Of a DNA stretch of 9,250 nucleotides, positions 4,703-9,250 are shown in pieces (the stretch's first letter is position 1; each line of letters begins with the position of its first letter). This DNA comes from Nannocystaceae bacterium (GTDB lineage Bacteria > Myxococcota_A > Polyangia > Nannocystales > Nannocystaceae). The position numbers were made by a program, and so were the translations under genes. The DNA is taken from positions 1-9,250 of the forward strand of contig JAESSZ010000541.1 in assembly GCA_016763875.1 (NCBI GenBank), in the 5' to 3' direction. Under the pieces are notes generated by a model. That model did not search any database and was not told the DNA's origin. It saw only the letters and a program-made list of their open reading frames with translations.

Positions 4703-6904
4703 GTGTCCACCCCCGATCAGCCCGAAGACGACCTGCCTGCCAAGGTCGCGTTCTCGGCGACCACCATGGCCGGGGATGAGTCGCGCCCGACGCACACCCC
4801 ACCAGCCACAGTGCTCAAGCGTGGCGCGGCGGTCGGCCGGTACGTCGTTTTGGAGAAACTCGGGGCGGGCGGCATGGGCATCGTCTATGCGGCGTTCGAT
4901 CCGGAACTCGATCGCAGGGTCGCCCTGAAACTACTGCACCCGCGAACCTTCACGCGACGTGCAAGCACCGCCAAGGCGCGATTGCTTCGGGAAGCCCAAG
5001 CGCTGGCGAAGCTCTCGCACCCCTCGGTCATCACCGTGCACGATGTGGGCACGTTTCAGGACCAAGTATTCGTCGCGATGGAGTTCGTCGACGGCGTCGA
5101 TCTTGGGACGTGGCTCGTAGAGGAAACGCGGACCTGGGAGGCAATCCTCGCGGCGTATCTCGACGCCGGCCGAGGCCTCGACGCGGCCCACCAAGCCGGC
5201 ATTGTCCATCGCGACTTCAAACCGGAGAACGTCCTGGTCGGTCGCGACGGTCGTGTCCGGGTACTGGACTTTGGTTTGGCACGCACGGGCGGCGACGACG
5301 ATGACGACGACGAGGCGCGGCTGGGGGAAGTCCAGGTCGGTCCTGAAGGCGAGACGCTTGCGGCCGCGTCGTTCGAAGCGCCCACTAAAGCGCCGACCAA
5401 AGCACCCACCAAGAATCTGCCCGACCTCCGTACACAACTCAAACTCGTCGATCTCCCGGGACGGAGCCCTTCGGCACGCTTGACGCAGGTCGGCGCCATC
5501 ATGGGGACTCCGGCTTACATGGCACCGGAGCAGCACCAGGGACAGCGAACCGACGCACGCACCGACCAGTTTTCGTTTTGCATCGCGCTGTTCGAATCGC
5601 TGTACGGCACACGGCCATTCATCGGCCGCACCCGCCCCGAACTTCTGATCCGCATGCTGGAGGGCACCGTACGGGAACCGACGCGCGATGCACCCACGGT
5701 TCCCAGTTGGATCCGCCGCGTGCTCGTGCGCGGCCTGGCCGCCGTCCCAGACGAGCGCTGGCCAGACATGGCCTCGCTGCTCGCCGCACTGTCCCCCTCC
5801 CCCAAGACCAGCCGCCGCGGCCTGGTGCTCGGCGCGGTTGTGCTGTCGGCCGCAGCGATCGGCGTCGTTGTTGCGTGGCCAGACAAAGCCCCCGCGGAGG
5901 TGCCCTGCCAGGGCGCCGACCGGAAGCTTTCCGGTGTGTGGGACGATTCGATTCGTGCCGCGGTGATCACCGCCTTCGACGCCACGCAGCGCCCCTACGC
6001 CGCCAGTGCGTTCGCGACAACCGAGCGATTCCTGGACCAGTACACGACGCGGTGGGTCGCCATGCATACCGAAGCTTGCGAGGCGACCGCGGTGCGCAAG
6101 GAACAGTCGCAGGAGCTGCTCGACCGCGAGATGATCTGCTTGGGGCGGCGCCTCAAAGAAGTCCGAGCTTTGACTCGGCTGCTTGTCGAGGCGGACGCCG
6201 AGATGGTCACGCACGCCGTCACAGCCACCACAAACCTGCCCCAACTCGCCCCGTGCATGGATGCCGAGGCAGTCATGAACGGCGCGGCCCCTCTCACCGG
6301 TGACCGGGCGGTCAAGGCCGCCGCGATCGACGACGCCATGGCACGTGCCCGTCAGTTGGATGCGTTTGGACGCTACTCCGATGCATTAGCGAGCGCCACA
6401 GACGCCCGCGCGGCCGCACTGGCTCTCGACGAACCCGCGCGACGTGCCGAGAGCACCGCGCTGCTGGGCCGGGTCCAGTTGCGACACGGCGACGCAGCCG
6501 CGGCGGAGAAGACTCTGCTGGAAGCCGTGTGGCTGGCCGACGCAGCGAGCAGCGATCTCATTCGTGCGACGGCGTGGACCGACTGGTATGGGCAGTCGGC
6601 TTTCATCAACGACGTTCGGACGATGTTGATGCGCTGCGACGACACGCGGAGGCCTCAATGCAACGGGCCGGTGGGGACGCCCTGCTCTCAGCGCAGCTGC
6701 ACGAAAACCTGGGCGGCATTGCGCGCGCACGAAACGGCGATCCCAAGACCGCGCTGCGCGAGCACGAGTTGGCGCTGCAGATCCGCCGCGACGAGCTCGG
6801 CCGCGACGCCCCCATGGTCGGTGCTTCGCTCAACAACCTCGCGCAGAGTCGGGCCGACGTGGGCCAGTTCGAGGCCGCCGAGCGTGACCTCGAAGAGGCA
6901 ATGA
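4703..6904 (+). CDS. PknB-like membrane Ser/Thr protein kinase, frame broken before its TPR half
   Basis: This is a Hanks-type kinase predicted to phosphorylate proteins on Ser/Thr at the inner membrane. The visible motifs are a Gly-rich loop LGAGGMGIVY (53-62), Lys76 in VALKLL, HRDFKPEN (Asp171), DFG (189-191), GTPAYMAPEQ (268-277), and a C-lobe ending in ERWPDMASLLAAL. The DFG-to-APE segment spans about 86 residues instead of the usual 25-30. It contains six Asp in a row (198-203) and APTK three times (226-237). Residues 373-392 are a single membrane span. The outer part from 402 carries the conserved Cys-containing segment typical of myxobacterial kinase-TPR proteins (WVAMHTEACEATAVR at 451-465), then the first TPR-like helices from about 538. 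True coding in this frame ends near residue 638-641 (about 6620). The remaining 90 or so residues, rich in Arg, Ser and Cys, are out-of-frame translation of the TPR region. GTG 4703 has no good Shine-Dalgarno site; ATG 4766 is an alternative that retains the whole kinase domain. Confidence 0.9.
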   Translation: MSTPDQPEDDLPAKVAFSATTMAGDESRPTHTPPATVLKRGAAVGRYVVLEKLGAGGMGIVYAAFDPELDRRVALKLLHPRTFTRRASTAKARLLREAQALAKLSHPSVITVHDVGTFQDQVFVAMEFVDGVDLGTWLVEETRTWEAILAAYLDAGRGLDAAHQAGIVHRDFKPENVLVGRDGRVRVLDFGLARTGGDDDDDDEARLGEVQVGPEGETLAAASFEAPTKAPTKAPTKNLPDLRTQLKLVDLPGRSPSARLTQVGAIMGTPAYMAPEQHQGQRTDARTDQFSFCIALFESLYGTRPFIGRTRPELLIRMLEGTVREPTRDAPTVPSWIRRVLVRGLAAVPDERWPDMASLLAALSPSPKTSRRGLVLGAVVLSAAAIGVVVAWPDKAPAEVPCQGADRKLSGVWDDSIRAAVITAFDATQRPYAASAFATTERFLDQYTTRWVAMHTEACEATAVRKEQSQELLDREMICLGRRLKEVRALTRLLVEADAEMVTHAVTATTNLPQLAPCMDAEAVMNGAAPLTGDRAVKAAAIDDAMARARQLDAFGRYSDALASATDARAAALALDEPARRAESTALLGRVQLRHGDAAAAEKTLLEAVWLADAASSDLIRATAWTDWYGQSAFINDVRTMLMRCDDTRRPQCNGPVGTPCSQRSCTKTWAALRAHETAIPRPRCASTSWRCRSAATSSAATPPWSVLRSTTSRRVGPTWASSRPPSVTSKRQ
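5378..5413 (+). repeat. Three-unit 12-bp repeat (Ala-Pro-Thr-Lys) in the kinase activation segment
   Basis: Three near-identical 12-bp units encode APTK-APTK-APTK at residues 226-237 of the kinase, between DFG and APE. The synonymous differences between units are few. The repeat is in frame, so copy changes would not disrupt the kinase. Confidence 0.8.
6605..6635 (+). other. Reading-frame junction between the kinase and TPR halves
   Basis: Kinase-family sequence is readable up to about TDWYGQSAFINDV (ending near 6616) in one frame. TPR-family sequence DALRRHAEASMQRAGGDALL is readable from about 6628 in another. Joining them needs a -1 shift, equivalent to two extra bases. The local sequence holds a near-duplication (GACGTTCG, then GACGATGTTG), so an 11-bp insertion is one explanation and a single lost base another. 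There is no slippery heptamer (X XXY YYZ). Confidence 0.8.
6648..6660 (+). promoter_or_regulatory. Strong internal ribosome-binding site and ATG for the TPR half
   Basis: GGAGG (6648-6652) stands five bases before an ATG (6658-6660) that is in the TPR frame, just downstream of the frame junction. This is the best Shine-Dalgarno match I noticed in the window and decides the start given for the TPR half. It may be chance, because in the unbroken frame it would encode part of the helix RRHAEASM. Confidence 0.45.
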
Positions 6905-7476
6905 CCATCTTCGAGCAAAAGCTCGGGCGCACCCATCCGCGCGTGGCCTCCGTGCTGCACACCCGCGGCGTTATCGCGGTCCGCCGCGGAAGCACCGAGC
7001 GAGCAGCAACTCTGCTGCGGGAGTCGATTCGGGTCTGTGAAGCCGCCCTTCCCCCCGACCATCCCGATCTGGCGCGCGTCATTCACGACTTGGGCGAGGT
7101 GTTCTTGGTCGCCGACGACCACGCCAGTGCGTTGCCGCAGTTCGTACGCGCCGCCAAACTCCGTCGAACGCGGCTAGGAAAAGCCCATGCCTCGATCGCC
7201 AACTCACTCACGGGCGCGGGGAGATCCTTAGCCGGATTGGGTCGGCCCGACGAGGCGGCGGTGGTCCTCGAAGAGGCACTGGGCATGCACCAAGCGCTCG
7301 GCAACCAGGGCCAGTGGCTGGCTGAAACCGAGGCCGCGCTGTCTAAGGTGCTCGTCAGCACCGATCCAGGGAGGGCACGAAAACTCGCGCTGTCCGCCCG
7401 GGCGACCTTCTCGGCGATGGGCAAGCCCGATGAGGCGCGAGCGCTCGATGATCTCGTCGACCCCGTGGCCCCCTGA
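6658..7476 (+). CDS. TPR array protein, displaced C-terminal half of the kinase
   Basis: From ATG 6658 this is 272 aa. The frame is open further upstream, with a GTG at 6529. It contains five consecutive repeats of about 42 residues of the kinesin-light-chain-like TPR type. They begin at HENLGGIARA, LNNLAQSRAD, LHTRGVIAVR, IHDLGEVFLV and LTGAGRSLAG, each with a middle containing a helix like ALREHELALQIRR or AERDLEEAMTIFE. TPR arrays bind proteins. In myxobacterial kinase-TPR fusions this half lies beyond the membrane span, where it would act as a sensor or partner-docking module. There is no stop codon or decay within it, and codon use keeps its GC-rich third positions, so the break looks recent, or is a sequence error, or the module is translated separately from the internal start. 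A tRNA-His promoter begins 27 bp after its stop. Confidence 0.85.
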   Translation: MQRAGGDALLSAQLHENLGGIARARNGDPKTALREHELALQIRRDELGRDAPMVGASLNNLAQSRADVGQFEAAERDLEEAMTIFEQKLGRTHPRVASVLHTRGVIAVRRGSTERAATLLRESIRVCEAALPPDHPDLARVIHDLGEVFLVADDHASALPQFVRAAKLRRTRLGKAHASIANSLTGAGRSLAGLGRPDEAAVVLEEALGMHQALGNQGQWLAETEAALSKVLVSTDPGRARKLALSARATFSAMGKPDEARALDDLVDPVAP

Positions 7477-7503
7477 GCCGAGCATTTGATGGCGCCTGCC
7501 ATC

Positions 7504-7531
7504 TTGACCGCCCGCCTGGTGGTGCTAGAGT
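7504..7531 (+). promoter_or_regulatory. Sigma70-type promoter of tRNA-His
   Basis: TTGACC (7504-7509) and TAGAGT (7526-7531) are 16 bp apart, followed by a GC-rich stretch (CCGGCCCG). That kind of discriminator is usual at stable-RNA promoters under growth-rate control. The predicted +1 near 7538 leaves a leader of about nine bases before the mature tRNA. Confidence 0.6.
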
Positions 7532-7546
7532 CCGGCCCGTTCCCAC

Positions 7547-7621
7547 GGCGGGCGTAGCTCAGCTGGTTAGAGCGCTGGTTTGTGGTACCAGAGGTCGGGG
7601 GTTCAAGACCCCTCGCTCGCC
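7547..7621 (+). tRNA. tRNA-His (anticodon GTG)
   Basis: The cloverleaf is complete. The acceptor stem GCGGGCG (7548-7554) pairs with CGCTCGC (7614-7620) with one G-U pair. The D-arm lies in TAGCTCAGCTGGTTAGAGC. The anticodon arm is CTGGT-TTGTGGT-ACCAG with anticodon GTG, and the T-arm loop is TTCAAGA. The extra 5' G at 7547 faces C73 at 7621, the identity feature (G-1:C73) of bacterial tRNA-His. The three bases after C73 are CCG, so the CCA end is not encoded and must be added by the CCA-adding enzyme. As a GUN-anticodon tRNA it is a substrate for queuosine modification. Confidence 0.97.
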
Positions 7622-7626
7622 CCGTT

Positions 7627-7653
7627 GCAAAGCCCCGTTCTGCGGGGCTTTGC
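7627..7653 (+). terminator. Intrinsic terminator after tRNA-His
   Basis: GCAAAGCCCCG-TTCTG-CGGGGCTTTGC forms an 11-bp perfect stem with a 5-base loop, starting five bases after the tRNA. The trailing TAATTT is only a weak U-tract. The hairpin also lies 14 bases past the stop of the VWA gene on the other strand, so it may serve both directions, although no T-run follows on that side. Confidence 0.8.
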
Positions 7654-7667
7654 TAATTTGCGGGTCG

Positions 7668-8762
7668 TTAGGGAATCACGACCGCGCCACACGGGAAGTT
7701 CGCGGAAACGGTGTGACCACCGCCGTCCTGCAACGTGTCACACGCACTACCGAGCAGCTCGATGGTCATCGGGTCTACCAACGTCCAGTCGACCGGGCAT
7801 TCCAAGACCACGCCGTCGAGTACCACCGTGCCTTCGCAAAAGTCGTCCGCGGTGACCATCCCGTCGATCTCCAGGGTGCAGCTGATGAACCCGCCCACGA
7901 TCTCGTCGAACGCATCGGCAAGATCGGCGGCGTCCAACGCGATCCAGAACGGCGCATTCATGGGCCCCCGGGGCGGAAGGCCGATCCCTGCGTTGGCAAC
8001 CTCTTGTAACTGCGCCTCACCAACCTCGTCCCCCACCGACAGAACGAAGGTCTTGATGCCCAGCGCAAATGCAGCCTGGACCTCGGCCACCGCGACGGGC
8101 TGGCCGTTTTGCGGGTTGGGCTCCTGGCAGGTATCGGGCAGGCCGTCCGTCGCCAAGACAATCGCTTTGGGCCCCGGCTCAGCGAACGCATCGAGCGTCA
8201 TCGCGACCGCGGCGACCGACTCCCCGGTCGGTGTTTCGTCGTTGGGGACAGCAGGCTCGTACACCGTGTCCATCGCCGCGTAGTTGTCGAGCGCTGGGGG
8301 GACCTCCAGCAGCATCGGACACTGCGGACCGTCGAAGCCATCCTCGGAGGTGTACAGCGTCAGGCCGAAACGGATCTCGCCCTCGAGCGGCATCACGACG
8401 CCCGTCGCCGGATCCATGAGCGAGGTGTACAGCGAGTTCCAGCGGTCCATGCCTCCGCCGAACTCGCTGGTCATGCTCCCGCTCTGATCCACGAGCAGCA
8501 TGATCGTCGGGATCTCTGGGTCGACGGTGACCTGGACATCCGCACACCCGCTGTCGCCTTCCGCGTTCCCACCGGTCGCAATCCCTGTCCCGCCGAGGTC
8601 GAACTTCTCTCCGGCGGCGGTGTCGTCATCGTCAAGGTTGATGCCGCCCGTTGCCGTTGCGCCCGTACCGTCCGCAGTCGCTGATCCGCTGTCATCCGCG
8701 CAGGCAGACGTCAGCAACAAACACCCCAGCAGCCCGCTTTTTGCGGCCTCGCATCCCACCAT
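7668..8762 (-). CDS. Secreted lipoprotein with von Willebrand factor A domain
   Basis: Starting at ATG 8762 gives 364 aa with a signal peptide ending in a lipobox (LLTSAC, Cys21). The open frame continues 70 codons upstream, but that part has no signal peptide character and overlaps the divergent gene, so I exclude it. A Gly/Thr/Asp-rich linker (22-70) precedes the VWA domain (about 84-295). The metal-ion-dependent adhesion site is complete: DQSGS (Asp92, Ser94, Ser96) after strand IMLLV, Thr179 in ETPTGES, and Asp206 in VLATDGLPD. Such domains bind a divalent cation and mediate protein-protein contact, here on the cell surface. Paired Cys (73, 148, 212, 295, 309, 322, 341, 358) suggest disulfides. 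The C-terminal 65 residues form a Cys-containing extension (LEIDGMV..CEGTVVLDG..LECP) seen with secreted VWA proteins of Nannocystaceae-type bacteria, as I recall the pattern. There is no clear Shine-Dalgarno site; TATCGT lies seven bases before the ATG. Confidence 0.9.
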   Translation of the reverse strand: MVGCEAAKSGLLGCLLLTSACADDSGSATADGTGATATGGINLDDDDTAAGEKFDLGGTGIATGGNAEGDSGCADVQVTVDPEIPTIMLLVDQSGSMTSEFGGGMDRWNSLYTSLMDPATGVVMPLEGEIRFGLTLYTSEDGFDGPQCPMLLEVPPALDNYAAMDTVYEPAVPNDETPTGESVAAVAMTLDAFAEPGPKAIVLATDGLPDTCQEPNPQNGQPVAVAEVQAAFALGIKTFVLSVGDEVGEAQLQEVANAGIGLPPRGPMNAPFWIALDAADLADAFDEIVGGFISCTLEIDGMVTADDFCEGTVVLDGVVLECPVDWTLVDPMTIELLGSACDTLQDGGGHTVSANFPCGAVVIP

Positions 8763-8846
8763 CGGGTCGACGATACCACTGCGGCAGCATCGTCGGGACT
8801 GGCGTGACTCGTGGTCATGGTGAGAGCCTTGAGCACTCGCACCGCC

Positions 8847-9250
8847 ATGGCCGCCATCAACAGACTCCTCGTCCTCCTGATCGCACTCGCCGCCCTTGTT
8901 TTTTCTGGGTGCAAGCCTACCGTCGAAAACCAAGCCGCCGCCTGGACCTCGAACAACAAGACGATCGAGCAACTCAGCGCGCAGTACCCCGGCTTCAAAC
9001 CCGCGCTGACCGCCCGGCTGGCGACCGCCCAGGAAGCGAAAGCCAAGGCCGACAGCCTGACTGGCGATGCGGCGGCGGAGCAGATGCAGGCCGCCAACCG
9101 CACGCTGATGGGCGGATTTGTCGGCAAGCTTGGGGGGCTGGACGACACGCTGGAGAAGTTGCGTAAGAAACGCGTCGGGATTGCCGCTGCGGCGGGCGAT
9201 CCTTCCAGCCGTATGGCGGCCAAACTCGCCGCCGAGGATGCGGGCAAAGC
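8847..9250 (+). CDS. Unrecognised helical lipoprotein, 3' end cut by window edge
   Basis: The frame is open to the right edge. ATG 8847 gives a compact signal peptide (MAAINRLLVLLIALAALVFSGC) with lipobox VFSGC and lipidated Cys22. An ATG at 8817 would add ten residues and make a longer, less typical n-region. The mature part after NQAAAWTSNNKTIEQL is rich in Ala, Lys, Leu and Glu and looks alpha-helical, possibly coiled-coil (ATAQEAKAKADSL, then LDDTLEKLRKKRVGIAAA). I do not recognise a family. The start is divergent from the VWA gene, with 84 bp between the two start codons, so they may share control. No good Shine-Dalgarno site is seen for either ATG. Confidence 0.75.
   Translation, partial: MAAINRLLVLLIALAALVFSGCKPTVENQAAAWTSNNKTIEQLSAQYPGFKPALTARLATAQEAKAKADSLTGDAAAEQMQAANRTLMGGFVGKLGGLDDTLEKLRKKRVGIAAAAGDPSSRMAAKLAAEDAGK

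Noticed and set aside
4931..6244. 437-codon minus-strand open frame
   Set aside because: It is antisense to the kinase. It has no recognisable motif, whereas the plus strand carries every kinase motif.
6590..6640. Programmed -1 frameshift site
   Set aside because: No slippery heptamer is present. The only SD-like GGAGG lies downstream of the junction rather than upstream as in dnaX-type sites, and I could not identify a stimulatory stem-loop.
7547..7653. Integration (att) site at the tRNA-His gene
   Set aside because: No integrase, no repeat of the tRNA 3' end and no composition change is visible in the window.
8763..8972. N-terminal extension of the VWA protein
   Set aside because: The 70 extra codons place the signal peptide internally and overlap the oppositely oriented lipoprotein. 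ATG 8762 directly precedes a normal lipoprotein signal.

Overview
The window looks like the chromosome of a myxobacterium, most likely from the Nannocystaceae side of the Myxococcota. The evidence is very high GC with strongly GC-biased third codon positions, a membrane-anchored Ser/Thr kinase with a C-terminal TPR array, a lipoprotein ending in an AgmX/PglI-type tail, a lipoprotein made of Gly-Thr-Asp-Thr repeats, and a Cys-rich secreted von Willebrand A lipoprotein. The taxonomic call is inference from gene content.

Layout, left to right. Positions 1-1200 (minus) hold an exported OmpA-domain protein cut by the left edge. Positions 1318-3284 (minus) hold a translationally coupled pair: queF (7-cyano-7-deazaguanine reductase) runs into a 523-residue aldo/keto reductase with a large insertion near its C-terminal end. 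Positions 3385-4035 (plus) encode a lipoprotein with a strongly basic linker and a myxobacterial AgmX/PglI-like tail. It converges with a repeat-rich lipoprotein at 4048-4479 (minus). Across a 223-bp divergent intergenic region with two small palindromes and a plausible leaderless promoter lies a PknB-like kinase (from 4703, plus). Its TPR half (to 7476) is in a different reading frame. A tRNA-His(GTG) gene with a good promoter and a terminator follows (7504-7653). A minus-strand VWA lipoprotein (7668-8762) and a plus-strand lipoprotein (from 8847, cut by the right edge) diverge from a short shared region.

How the genes relate: five of the eight protein loci are predicted to be exported (four lipoproteins and the OmpA-domain protein), and the kinase is membrane-anchored, so the window is mainly cell-envelope and signalling content. 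The exceptions are queF with its partner oxidoreductase and the tRNA. The QueF product is a precursor of queuosine, which is inserted at position 34 of GUN-anticodon tRNAs including tRNA-His, but the tRNA gene lies 4 kb away and I see no regulatory link.

I do not see a clear defence system, mobile element, CRISPR array or other obviously new system. The points most worth following up are the frame break inside the kinase-TPR protein with a strong internal ribosome-binding site at the new frame, the expanded activation segment of that kinase, and the queF-coupled long aldo/keto reductase.
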